A stretch of DNA of 15,772 nt, from the NCBI GenBank assembly GCA_041574955.1, contig JBFGNS010000103.1, positions 1 to 15,772 on the forward strand, written 5' to 3'. The translations under genes were made by a program, and so were the position numbers. The notes beneath the pieces are model-generated. The model made no database searches and was not told where the DNA came from. It worked only from the letters and a program-made list of their open reading frames with translations. Shown here in pieces: positions 1 through 7,521 of the stretch; the stretch's first letter is position 1, and the number at the start of each line of letters is the position of its first letter. The stretch is from CALZJC01 sp041574955 (GTDB lineage: Bacteria > Acidobacteriota > Thermoanaerobaculia > Multivoradales > JAHEKO01).

Positions 1-1685
1 GCGGCCGCCGCCGGCCGGCGGCGGAACACCGCTCCCAGTTCGTCCTCGTACTCCAGCTCCCAACCGCTCGCGCGCCGCAGCTGCGCGATCTGCCCCGCAT
101 GGTCGCCGGACGAGAAGATCGCCCGGTCGATGCCGTAGCTGTCCATCACCCGCGGCCAGCCGGCGATGCGGTTGTGGACGGCGAGGTAGTCGCGCCACAC
201 GCGGTGCGGGATCAGGTGGATCATCGAGGTCACCATCGGCTGGAGCCCCGGGGGCCCCGCCCACACCAGGTAGTCGGCCCACACCTGCGGGCTGTAGACG
301 AGGCCTTCGGGCGGGCTCGCCCGCAGGTGGGCGGCGAGCGCGATCGGGGTCTGGTCTCCGAGCAGCCGCTCGGGCGGGCGGGCAACGCCGCCGAGCAGCG
401 GCCGGCTGATCGGCGACAGGGCGAACACCGCCCACACCAGCAGCAGGTGGAACGCCAGCCAGACCCGCGGCGTCAGCCCCGGCACCGCCAGCCGGGGGCG
501 CTTCGTCTCACGCCGCGGCCGCCGCCGCCACAGCTCCTCGAGATGCGGCATCAGCACCCACACGAACAGCGGCGCGTAGAAGCCGATGAACCGGTTGGCG
601 CGCACCACCGCCCAGCTGAACGCCGCCAGCAGCAGGACGTGGCCGACCGGCATCCGGCGCCGGCCGTGGCGCATCACCACCAGCAGCAGCACCCAGGAGA
701 AGGCGAACTCGCGGCCGCCCCACGCCGACAGGTTGAGCGACCACCATTCGATGATGTCCTTGAGGTTCTCGTTGGCCGCGAACAGCAGGGTGTGGAGGTG
801 GAGATCGAGGCCGTACGGGTTGAGCAGGGTGGCGCCGAACGCCAGCTCGGTGAGCAGCAGCCAGCGGCGCAGCGGACGGTCGTCGATCACCGCCGCGAGG
901 CTGCGCCGGCGCCAGCCCACCTCGACGGCGCGTCCGACGAGCAGGCAGCCGAGGACGCCGAGGCCGGCCGGAAACGAGCCGTGCAGGTTCGCCCACACCG
1001 CGAACAGCAGCGGCGCGCCGAGCCACAGCCGGCGCGACCGCAGCGGCTCGGCGGGCTCGCGCCAGGCGCCGCTTGCCACCAGCAGCCAGAGCAGCAGCGC
1101 GAACGCCAGGACGCCGAAGTTCTCCGGCCGGATGGTGGTCAGCCGGCTGAAGCCGATCGCCAGGGCGAGCGCGGCGCCCGCCACCGCCAGCAGCAGGCCG
1201 CGGGTCTGCAGCCAGAACGCGCGGCCGAGCGCCAGGTAGACGGCCAGCAGGGTGAGGGCGAACAGTACCGTCAGCCCCTCGGGCCCGGCGAGCCGCTCGA
1301 CCAGGGCGAAACCGGCCTGCGACAGCCACTCGCCGTCCACCACCTCCATCCCCGCCGCCAGCGGCATCACCGGGTCCTCGGCCGGCAGCGCGCGGTGGGC
1401 GAGAATCCAGCCGCCCCAGGTGACGTGCACCCACAGGTCGGTGGCGCGCAGCGGCAGGTAGCAGAGCAGCAGGAAGAACAGCCCGGCGAGAGCCGTGACG
1501 GCGGCGCTGGCCGGGCCGGTGAACGGCCGCTGTGGGGACGGGCTGCCCGCGGCGGGCGGGGCGTCGATGGCGTTGGCTGTCAAGTCCCGCGGCTCGTCCC
1601 GCGCCTGGTCCCTGGGCCTCGCGCCGGCCGGCGCCCCGGCGGGCGGTGTGCGGTCGCGCGGCTCGTCGGCGCGGCAGTCTAGCAC
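1..1685 (-). CDS. Multi-pass GT-C-like membrane protein, C-terminus cut by window edge
   Basis: Read on the minus strand, this frame gives at least 561 residues without a stop and leaves the window at its left edge. After a Pro/Arg-rich N-terminal stretch of about 60 residues come many hydrophobic helices. Between them are patterns typical of large bacterial GT-C-like membrane proteins: a DGEWLSQ loop after helix 1, WANLHGSF, LNPYGLDLH, IIEWWS, and a late soluble part with VYSPQVWADYLVW. Such proteins usually move sugars from lipid-linked donors to periplasmic acceptors, but no substrate can be read here. The GTG start at 1685 overlaps the stop of the upstream GT87-like gene by 7 bp, implying translational coupling. 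A TTG at 1583 would remove most of the Pro/Arg-rich extension. The last visible residues are soluble and basic, so little of the protein is probably missing. The membrane topology is seen; glycosyltransferase activity is inferred from family resemblance. Confidence 0.8.
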   Translation of the reverse strand, partial: MLDCRADEPRDRTPPAGAPAGARPRDQARDEPRDLTANAIDAPPAAGSPSPQRPFTGPASAAVTALAGLFFLLLCYLPLRATDLWVHVTWGGWILAHRALPAEDPVMPLAAGMEVVDGEWLSQAGFALVERLAGPEGLTVLFALTLLAVYLALGRAFWLQTRGLLLAVAGAALALAIGFSRLTTIRPENFGVLAFALLLWLLVASGAWREPAEPLRSRRLWLGAPLLFAVWANLHGSFPAGLGVLGCLLVGRAVEVGWRRRSLAAVIDDRPLRRWLLLTELAFGATLLNPYGLDLHLHTLLFAANENLKDIIEWWSLNLSAWGGREFAFSWVLLLVVMRHGRRRMPVGHVLLLAAFSWAVVRANRFIGFYAPLFVWVLMPHLEELWRRRPRRETKRPRLAVPGLTPRVWLAFHLLLVWAVFALSPISRPLLGGVARPPERLLGDQTPIALAAHLRASPPEGLVYSPQVWADYLVWAGPPGLQPMVTSMIHLIPHRVWRDYLAVHNRIAGWPRVMDSYGIDRAIFSSGDHAGQIAQLRRASGWELEYEDELGAVFRRRPAAA

Positions 1686-3013
1686 CCGGGCGGCGGCTGC
1701 CCCCCGGCGCCGGTGGTGCGCCGCACCGTCGCCACCAGCCGCGCCACCAGCCAGCCGGCCAGCCCGACGAGCAGGGCGTTGCGCGCGGTCAGCACGGCGA
1801 TCGGATACGTCTCGCCGGCCGCCAGCGCCCAGTAGTGGCGGCCGAACAGCTCGAAGGTCAGCAGGAAGACCCCGCCGCCGACCACGGCGACGGTGCGGTG
1901 GCCGAGAGCGAGCAGCGCCGCCAGCGCGGGCAGCACCCAGATCAGGTACTGGGGCGAGAGCACCCGCTGCGTTGCCAGCAGCAGGAGCAGCACCGCCGCC
2001 CCGGCCAGCAGGCAGGCCGGCCGGGGGAGGGCGCCCGGGTCGCCGCGATGGCGCCGCAGCCGCACCGCCAGCCAGGCGTAGAGCGCCGCCAGCAGCGCGA
2101 AGCCGGCCCAGCGGGCCAGCCACAGATAGCCGTCGGTCAGCAGCCACGGCGCCAGGTGCTGACCGCCCCAGCGGGTCACCACCGGCACCTCGACTCCGGC
2201 CAGCAGCCGCTGCCCGAGCCATACCGGCGTCGCCCACACCGACTCGATCTCGACGCCGCGCTCGCCGTGCTCGCCCAGCCAGCGCACCAGGCCGCCTCCG
2301 GTGCGCAGGTTCCACAGCCACAGCACGAGGGCCGGCGGCGCCACCTGCAACGCGGCGCGGGCGCCCAGGAAGCCGAGGAAGCGGCGCGGCGCGACCTCGC
2401 CGGGCCGTCCGCGGTGGACCCACTCCGCCAGCCACAGCAGCGGCAGCCAGAACAGCGGCACGACCTTGAACAGGATGCCGGCCCAGGCCACCACGGTCGA
2501 GACGGCGAGCCGGCGCGGGCTGTCCGGCAGCCACAGCAGGTGCGCCAGGAAGAAGCCGGCCACCACCAGGTCGAGCCGGTCGTAGAGCAGGTGGCCCACC
2601 GCCAGGCCGCCGGCGGTCCAGGCATAGACGGCCAGCCGCAGGCGCCCGGGGGAGACCCCCAGCCGGCGCACCAGCGCCAGCAGCAGCGCCAGCGCCGACA
2701 GGTCGACGAGCAGCATCTCGGCCCGGAAGGCCACCGTGTAGCCGGCCTCGGCAGGGCTCACCAGCGCCGGCAGGTAGACCGGCGCCAGCGCCAGCGGCGG
2801 GTACGGGAACCAGAAGTCGGCGTAGGCGGTGAGCCCGCGCCCGACGCCCTCGCTGGCCGCCGCGAAGTAGGCCCCGACGTCGCTGACCCAGCCGCCGAGC
2901 AGCAGGAAGACGACCAACCGGCTGGCGGCGAACGCCGCCAGGGCGCCGGCCAGCAGCAGGCGGTCGCGGGCGCCGTCGCCGCCGGCTCCGGTCGCGGGGT
3001 GGTGGCCGTTCAC
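1679..3013 (-). CDS. GT87-like (DUF2029) integral membrane glycosyltransferase
   Basis: This is a 444-residue protein dominated by about ten hydrophobic helices. An acidic residue follows the first helix (GGWVSDVGAYF), and then DFWFPYPPLALAPVYLPAL, the Tyr-Pro-Pro loop seen in GT87 polyprenol-phosphate-dependent mannosyltransferases and their relatives. Further family-like parts are YDRLDLVVAGFFLAH, LFKVVPLFWLP (the Lys-x-x-Pro segment) and RVLSPQYLIWVLPAL. Known members transfer a sugar from a polyprenyl-phosphate donor on the outer face of the inner membrane. The start is GTG, with a GAGAG stretch a few bases upstream. It begins 31 bp after tadC and overlaps the next membrane protein by 7 bp, so it is probably in the same transcript as the Tad motor genes. 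That context makes pilin or surface-glycan glycosylation a reasonable guess, but the acceptor is unknown. Confidence 0.85.
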   Translation of the reverse strand: MNGHHPATGAGGDGARDRLLLAGALAAFAASRLVVFLLLGGWVSDVGAYFAAASEGVGRGLTAYADFWFPYPPLALAPVYLPALVSPAEAGYTVAFRAEMLLVDLSALALLLALVRRLGVSPGRLRLAVYAWTAGGLAVGHLLYDRLDLVVAGFFLAHLLWLPDSPRRLAVSTVVAWAGILFKVVPLFWLPLLWLAEWVHRGRPGEVAPRRFLGFLGARAALQVAPPALVLWLWNLRTGGGLVRWLGEHGERGVEIESVWATPVWLGQRLLAGVEVPVVTRWGGQHLAPWLLTDGYLWLARWAGFALLAALYAWLAVRLRRHRGDPGALPRPACLLAGAAVLLLLLATQRVLSPQYLIWVLPALAALLALGHRTVAVVGGGVFLLTFELFGRHYWALAAGETYPIAVLTARNALLVGLAGWLVARLVATVRRTTGAGGQPPPGC

Positions 3014-3044
3014 GCCGGCTCTCGCGGGGCCGCGCCCGGCCGCT

Positions 3045-3878
3045 CTACAGGATCCCCAGCAGCTCGGTGAAGATCTCGGCGATCTCCAGGATCACCGGCA
3101 CCAGCACGATCACCAGGAAGATGGGGAAGCCGCACAGGAAGACCGGGAAGAGGGTCCTGAGGGTCGCCAGGTTGATCGTGCGCAGCGCCGCCTCGCGCCG
3201 CCGCACCCGCATCAGGTCGGCCTGCGCGGCCAGGGTCTCCTCGACCGAGACGCCCAGCCGCCGGCCCATCTCGAGGGCGCCGGCGACGCCGTTGAGCTCG
3301 CCCACGCCGGTGCGCTCGGCCATCGCGCGGAAGGCGGTGGCGTGGTCCTGGCCGAGGTCCAGCTCGAGCGCCACCAGCGCCGCCTCCTGGGCCAGCGGAT
3401 GGTCGGGCTCGAGGCCCTGGCGGGCGGTGCGGCGGAACCCCTGGTCGAGGTTGAGTCCGGAGCGCAGCATGGCGACCAGCAGGTCGAGGAAGAACGACAG
3501 CCGAGCGCGCACCCGGCGCCGGCGGGCGCGGCGGGCCGACAGCAGGGCGAGGTCGGGCAGGAAGAAGCCGGCCACCGCCGCCACTACCACCAGCGCCCAC
3601 GGCACCCCGGGGCGCCAGCGTCCCCACGCCTCGAGGGCGAGCAGCGGCAGGAGCGCGGCCAGCGCTACCTTGGCCACCCAGTAGAGCCACAGCACGGCGC
3701 CGGGGTCGAAGCCGGCCTGGCGGATCAGCCGCGAGAACCGGCCGCGCGGCGCCGGGCGCTCGGCCGGATCGCCCGGTCCGGCGGCCAGCGCCGAGCCGCC
3801 GCCCTGCAGCCGGTAGAGCAGCAGCAGCGCCGCCGCCAGCAGCAGCACCAGCAGCAGATCGAGCCAGGCGCCGCTCAC
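3045..3878 (-). CDS. tadC: TadC, Tad pilus inner-membrane platform protein
   Basis: The protein has 277 residues and a GspF/T2SSF-type architecture. Hydrophobic segments lie at about 5-22, 62-80 and 92-113, followed by a basic cytoplasmic stretch and a soluble helical domain from 125 to 235 (RARLSFFLDLLVAMLRSGLNLDQGF, with ALEMGRRLGVSVEETL further on). A final hydrophobic pair lies at 240-275. The LSFFLDLL...SG.NL..GF and GxSVxExL patterns are hallmarks of TadC. It pairs with TadB to form the membrane platform that the TadA ATPase acts on when building Flp-type pili. The GTG start at 3878 overlaps the tadB stop (GTGA), with a GGTGGAG stretch just upstream. The open frame continues upstream without a stop, but that part is an arginine/alanine-rich shadow of tadB and should not be included. 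Confidence 0.93.
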   Translation of the reverse strand: MSGAWLDLLLVLLLAAALLLLYRLQGGGSALAAGPGDPAERPAPRGRFSRLIRQAGFDPGAVLWLYWVAKVALAALLPLLALEAWGRWRPGVPWALVVVAAVAGFFLPDLALLSARRARRRRVRARLSFFLDLLVAMLRSGLNLDQGFRRTARQGLEPDHPLAQEAALVALELDLGQDHATAFRAMAERTGVGELNGVAGALEMGRRLGVSVEETLAAQADLMRVRRREAALRTINLATLRTLFPVFLCGFPIFLVIVLVPVILEIAEIFTELLGIL

Positions 3879-4789
3879 AGCTCCACCCGCAGGATGCGCC
3901 GCAGCCAGAAGAACCCCACCAGCTGCGCCGCCACCGCCAGCCCCAGCAGCGCGGGTCCGAGCGGATGGCCGAGCAGGCTGGGCGCCCAGGTTGGCCGCAT
4001 GGCGAGGAAGAACGGGATCATCAGGTAGGGGATCACCGCCACGATCACCGCCGCGATCTGGACACCGGCCAGCTCGCTGCGCAGCCGCAGGGTGATGCGG
4101 ATCTGCTCCCGCATCACCTCGGCCACCGCCCGCAGCACCGAGGCCAGGTCGCCGCCCGCCTGCCACTTGACCATCAGCGTCTGGGTGAACAGCCGGGTGC
4201 CCTCGGAGTCGCGCCGGCGCCGCAGCCGGTCGAGGGCGCGCTCGACGCCGACGCCGGCGTCGAGCCGGTCGGCTACCGCCCGCAGCTCGCCGCGCACCGG
4301 CTCGCGCGACGCCTCGGCCGCGGTGCGCAGGGCGCGGGTCGGGTTTTCCCCGGCCGCCAGCGCGGCGGCCATGAACTCCACCGCCTCGACCAGCCGCTCC
4401 TCGAAGCGCCAGCCGCGCCAGCGCCCCAGCTCGCGCAGCGCGACCCACGGCAGGTAGGCGGCCAGCAGCCCGAGCAGCACGGCGGCCGCCCAGGCACGGC
4501 TCGACAGCGACAGCAGGGCGAGGCAGGCGACCAGGCCGAGGGCCACCGACAGCAGCAGGAACGGCAGGGCGCCGATGCCGGCGCCCGCTGCCACCAGCAG
4601 CTGGCGCAGCCGGCCGGCGGGCGGTGGCTCGTCGTCGTCCTCCTCCTCGTCGTCGTCGGCCCCGCGCAGCCGCTCCAGGTACTCGCGCTCGCGCCGCCGG
4701 CGCAGCGGCGCCTTGAGCGAGTCGAGCCCCAGCACCACGATCGCCGCCAGCGCCACCAGCAGCAGGAGCAGCTCGAGGAAGACGGTCAT
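3875..4789 (-). CDS. tadB: TadB, Tad pilus inner-membrane platform protein
   Basis: The protein has 304 residues. It has an N-terminal helix (about 3-22), then a basic stretch and a very acidic linker (44-54, almost only Asp and Glu) ending in Pro-rich 55-57. Hydrophobic segments follow at 68-93 and 99-118, and a T2SSF domain spans roughly 130-235 (EERLVEAVEFMAAALAAGEN, MVKWQAGGDLASVLRAVAEVM). Two final membrane segments lie at 241-263 and 275-297. The GG.L..VL..vae.mReq..i..rl...saq-type C-terminal part of the domain is typical of TadB. It partners TadC and the ATPase TadA in pilus assembly. The ATG overlaps the tadA stop (ATGA) and the TGA overlaps the tadC GTG. The acidic linker is encoded by a run of GAC/GAG triplets and is unusual. 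Confidence 0.93.
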   Translation of the reverse strand: MTVFLELLLLLVALAAIVVLGLDSLKAPLRRRREREYLERLRGADDDEEEDDDEPPPAGRLRQLLVAAGAGIGALPFLLLSVALGLVACLALLSLSSRAWAAAVLLGLLAAYLPWVALRELGRWRGWRFEERLVEAVEFMAAALAAGENPTRALRTAAEASREPVRGELRAVADRLDAGVGVERALDRLRRRRDSEGTRLFTQTLMVKWQAGGDLASVLRAVAEVMREQIRITLRLRSELAGVQIAAVIVAVIPYLMIPFFLAMRPTWAPSLLGHPLGPALLGLAVAAQLVGFFWLRRILRVEL

Positions 4790-6189
4790 CCGGCACCCCC
4801 GCTCGCGGTGCCGCCACCCGCCAGCAGGGCCGCATCGAAGCCGGCCAGCTCGAGGCGCGGCAGGAAGCTCGGGGTGGCGCCGCAGGCCTGGTGGCGTCCG
4901 CCGGCTTGCCCCGCGGCGGGCTCGAAGCGAAATAGCTCCCGGGTGCTCACGCCGTCACCCTGCCAGAGGACCTCGCGAACGCTGGTCACCCGCCTCGTGC
5001 CGTCCAGAAAGCGTTGGAGGTGGACCATAACATGCAGCGTCGCCCCGAGCAGCTCGCGAATCGCTCGGCTGGGGAGGCCGAAGCCGCCCATCAGCACCAG
5101 GTTCTCGATGCGGCGCAAGGCGTCCTCCGGGCTGTTGGCGTGCACCGTGGTCAGCGACCCTTCGTGGCCGGTGTTCATCGCCTGCAGCATGTCGAACACC
5201 TCGGGACCGCGCACCTCGCCGACGATGATGCGGTCCGGCCGCATGCGCAGGGCGTTGCGCACCAGGTGGCGCAGGGTGACCTCGCCGCGGCCCTCGATGT
5301 TGGGCAGCCGCGCCTCGAGCGCTACCACGTGCGGGTGCGCGAGCTCGAGCTCGGCGGTCTCCTCGATGGTTACCACGCGCTCGCCCGGCGGGATGAAGCG
5401 GGTCAGCACGTTGAGCAGGGTGGTCTTGCCCGACGCGGCGCCGCCCGAGATCACCACGTTCAGCCGGCCGGCCATCACCGCCGCGAGGAAGGCAGTCATC
5501 TCCGGGCTCAGGGTGCCGCAGTCGCACAGCTCCTCGGGGCGGAACGGCACCACCCGCAGGCGGCGGATCGACACCACCGGTACGGCGCTGAGCGGCGGGA
5601 TGATGGCGTGCAGCCGGCTGCCGCCGGGCAGCCGCACATCGACGCTGGGGGAGGCCTCGTCGAGACGCCGTCCGTGCGCCGCCACCAGGCGGCCGAGCAG
5701 CCGCATCAGATGGTCGGAGTCGTCGAAGCGCAGCTCGGTTGGCTCCAGCCGGCCGAACCGGTCGACCCACACCTCGCCCGGGCCGTTGACCAGGATGTCG
5801 GACACCGTGGGGTCGGCGAACAGCCGGTCGAGCGGCCCGAAGCCGCACACCTCGGCCACCAGCTCGTCCTCCAGCCGCCGGCGGTCGTCTACGCTCAGCG
5901 CCTCGGTGTCGCCGAGCTCGGCCAGCACCCGGCGCACCTCGCCGCGCGCCGCCTCGGGCTCGGCCAGCTCGCCCAGGCCCAGGCGCTCGACGTCGGCGAG
6001 CAGGTTACCGAAGGCGCGGCGGCGCAGCCGCTCGAACGGGCCGACGCGGCGCTGGCGGTCCCGCGCCTCCGGTCGCGCGATCGCCGGGTCCGGCCGGCGC
6101 CGCCGCAGGCGCTCGTCGAGCGGCGCCCGCCGGCTGCGCCACGAGCTCGCCAGCAGCCGGCGGAGGTCGGGGGTCTCGGGGATCGCCAT
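4786..6189 (-). CDS. tadA: TadA/CpaF, secretion ATPase of the Tad pilus
   Basis: The protein has 467 residues, the usual length for TadA/CpaF. An N-terminal arginine-rich helical region (1-115) is followed by the N-domain (GFGPLDRLFADPTVSDILVN, about 116-135) and the RecA-like ATPase domain. The Walker A GGAASGKT lies at 249-256, the TIEETAEL acidic box at 274-281, the Walker B-like region RIIVGEVRG at 320-328 and the His box GHEGSLTTVHAN at 341-352. The C-terminus carries the CpaF-type tail CGATPSFLPRLELAG. It acts as a cytoplasmic hexamer powering pilin assembly through TadB and TadC. The ATG at 6189 lies 8 bp after the tadZ stop. The same frame stays open far upstream, but that part is a compositionally odd shadow of tadZ. 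No clear Shine-Dalgarno sequence is visible, consistent with coupling to tadZ. Confidence 0.95.
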   Translation of the reverse strand: MAIPETPDLRRLLASSWRSRRAPLDERLRRRRPDPAIARPEARDRQRRVGPFERLRRRAFGNLLADVERLGLGELAEPEAARGEVRRVLAELGDTEALSVDDRRRLEDELVAEVCGFGPLDRLFADPTVSDILVNGPGEVWVDRFGRLEPTELRFDDSDHLMRLLGRLVAAHGRRLDEASPSVDVRLPGGSRLHAIIPPLSAVPVVSIRRLRVVPFRPEELCDCGTLSPEMTAFLAAVMAGRLNVVISGGAASGKTTLLNVLTRFIPPGERVVTIEETAELELAHPHVVALEARLPNIEGRGEVTLRHLVRNALRMRPDRIIVGEVRGPEVFDMLQAMNTGHEGSLTTVHANSPEDALRRIENLVLMGGFGLPSRAIRELLGATLHVMVHLQRFLDGTRRVTSVREVLWQGDGVSTRELFRFEPAAGQAGGRHQACGATPSFLPRLELAGFDAALLAGGGTASGGAG

Positions 6190-6197
6190 CGGGCGGT

Positions 6198-7367
6198 CTA
6201 GCCGGCGGCGCTGGCGGAGGACATCGCCACGTCCTCGGCGATGCGGGCGGCGGCGCGGGCGAACGGTCCGTCGGGTCGGGTCAGCACCACCGGCTCGCCC
6301 CGGTTGCCCGCCTGCAGGACCTCGGGCTCGAACGGCACCACGAAGTCGAGCGGCCGCCCGGCCTGCTCGGCCACCAAGTCGGCGCTCAGGTCCTCCTGGT
6401 CCGAGTAGCGGTTGAGCACCAGCCGCAGACGGTCGCCGCCCAGCTCCTGCTCCTCGAGCAGGCGCAGGAACCGTGCCGTGGCGAGAACCGTCGGTGTCCA
6501 CGCCTCGGTGACCACGTAGACGCGCTCGGCGAGGTCGATGGCGGCCAGGCCGAGCAGGTCGAGCCCGGCCGGCCCGTCGACCACCACCCGCGCGAACCGC
6601 CGGCGCAGCAGGATCAGCGCCCGGCCGAGCTGCTCGGGGGTGATCGCCTGGGCGCGGTAGGGGTCGCGCGGCGCCGCCAGCAGGGCCAGGTGCGAGCGCT
6701 CCTCGCTGGTCAGGTAGCTGCCCAGCGCCTTGAGGTCGTCGAGGTCGCGCACCAGGTCGGCCAGGTCGCGGTCGGGCGCCAGCCCGAGCAGCGCTGCGGC
6801 GGTGCCGAACGGCATCGCCGCGTCGCACAGCGCGACGCCGCCGTCGATCGTGCCCGAGGCGACCAGCGACAGGGCGACGCTGGCGGCCAGAGTGGTGGTG
6901 CCGACCCCGCCCTTGGGGCTGACGAAGGTGACCAGCCGGCCCTCGCCGACCGTCGCCTCGGCCTCCTGCCGGCCGTCGGCGGCGGCCAGCGCGGCCTTGA
7001 GCTCGGCCTCGCCGGCGGGCAGCGGCACGAAGTCGGCGATGCCGGCGCGCGCCGCCTGGCGGAAGAAGCTGGCCGCCTGGGCGTCGGGCAGCAGCAGCGG
7101 GTTGTACAGCCCGATCAGCAGCCGGTCCGGCCGGCGGGTCTCGCGGGCGATCTCGAGCGCCAGCGTCCGCTCGGATTCGAGGTCGAGCAGCACCACCGAG
7201 GGCTCCAGCCGGCGGGCCGCCTCCAGCCCGGCGGCAGGTGAGGCCGCCTGGTAGACGGTGGCCGGGCCGTCCACCACCCGCCGCAGGATCTGCTCCAGGT
7301 TCTGCCGCTGCTCTGGCTCGGGGTGCACCACCAGGATGCGGGACACGGCTGCGCTGGCTGCGTTCAT
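6198..7367 (-). CDS. tadZ: TadZ/CpaE-like ATPase with degenerate receiver domain
   Basis: The protein has 389 residues in two parts. Residues 8-130 look like a response-regulator receiver fold (RILVVHP, VVLLDLE with Asp62 at the phospho-acceptor position, then a hydrophobic strand near FVPLP). The usual N-terminal acidic pair is reduced to Glu17 and the conserved C-terminal Lys is not seen, so phosphorylation is doubtful. Residues 143-375 form a ParA/MinD-type ATPase with a deviant Walker A (SPKGGVGTTTLA, 150-161), VALCDAAMPFGT and VVVDGPAG (261-268). This is the layout of CpaE/TadZ proteins, which place the Tad machine at the cell pole. It is the first gene of the minus operon, with its ATG about 60 bp downstream of the divergent AT-rich promoter island. 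A GTG at codon 8 is an alternative start. Confidence 0.92.
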   Translation of the reverse strand: MNAASAAVSRILVVHPEPEQRQNLEQILRRVVDGPATVYQAASPAAGLEAARRLEPSVVLLDLESERTLALEIARETRRPDRLLIGLYNPLLLPDAQAASFFRQAARAGIADFVPLPAGEAELKAALAAADGRQEAEATVGEGRLVTFVSPKGGVGTTTLAASVALSLVASGTIDGGVALCDAAMPFGTAAALLGLAPDRDLADLVRDLDDLKALGSYLTSEERSHLALLAAPRDPYRAQAITPEQLGRALILLRRRFARVVVDGPAGLDLLGLAAIDLAERVYVVTEAWTPTVLATARFLRLLEEQELGGDRLRLVLNRYSDQEDLSADLVAEQAGRPLDFVVPFEPEVLQAGNRGEPVVLTRPDGPFARAAARIAEDVAMSSASAAG

Positions 7368-7521
7368 CGGTGGAAGAGCCTGCGGTGGTGCGGGTCGGCC
7401 GGGCGGCGCGCCGGATGCCGAGGGCTGTTTCTATAATAGTCCAACTAGCAGCGAGCGTCGGCGGATCCGCCACGGGTCGCGCGCAGCGCGGGCAGCGCTC
7501 GAGCCGCCCGGGAAGAGAGAC
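7368..7521. promoter_or_regulatory. Divergent promoter region between tadZ and the pilin-like operon
   Basis: This 154-bp gap separates two oppositely transcribed operons. It contains TATAAT at 7432-7437 (plus strand, perfect -10 consensus). In the same AT island, CTATAATAG gives TATTAT on the minus strand at 7438-7433. The surrounding DNA is extremely GC-rich, so the island stands out. No good -35 hexamer is visible at 17 bp on either strand. Predicted transcripts would have leaders of roughly 60 bp (tadZ) and 80 bp (pilin-like gene). The -10 matches are seen; promoter activity is inferred. Confidence 0.6.
7511..7519 (+). promoter_or_regulatory. Ribosome binding site deciding the GTG start at 7522
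   Basis: A purine-rich GGAAGAGAG sits just before GTG at 7522. It is one of the few Shine-Dalgarno-like stretches in the window. Together with the TATAAT upstream, it argues that the pilin-like protein starts here and not at the far upstream codons of the same open frame. Confidence 0.55.

Noticed and set aside
508..1434. A 308-codon minus-strand open frame
   Set aside because: It is on the same strand but in a different frame from the membrane protein. Its Arg/Ala/Pro-rich composition lacks helices and motifs.
99..1682. A 527-codon plus-strand open frame
   Set aside because: It is antisense to the GT-C-like membrane protein, whose minus-strand reading gives proper hydrophobic helices. The plus reading is rich in Gln, Arg, His and Pro with no domain pattern, as expected for a shadow in very GC-rich DNA.
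1532..3070. A 512-codon plus-strand open frame
   Set aside because: Antisense shadow of the GT87-like gene, with low-complexity Gln/Arg-rich product.
4621..4661. Possible tandem repeat array or CRISPR-like structure
   Set aside because: It is a short triplet run encoding an Asp/Glu stretch in TadB, without spaced repeats.
3879..4835. Upstream extension of the tadC frame to 4835
   Set aside because: It lies over tadB in another frame and is Arg/Ala-rich. The coupled GTG at 3878 is the sensible start.
3965..6415. An 816-codon plus-strand open frame
   Set aside because: Antisense to tadB and tadA, with repetitive Ser/Arg/Gln-rich composition.
6190..7473. Upstream extension of the tadA frame to 7473, suggesting an 895-residue fusion
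   Set aside because: The extension lies over tadZ in another frame and has no recognisable domain. ATG 6189 gives the normal TadA length.
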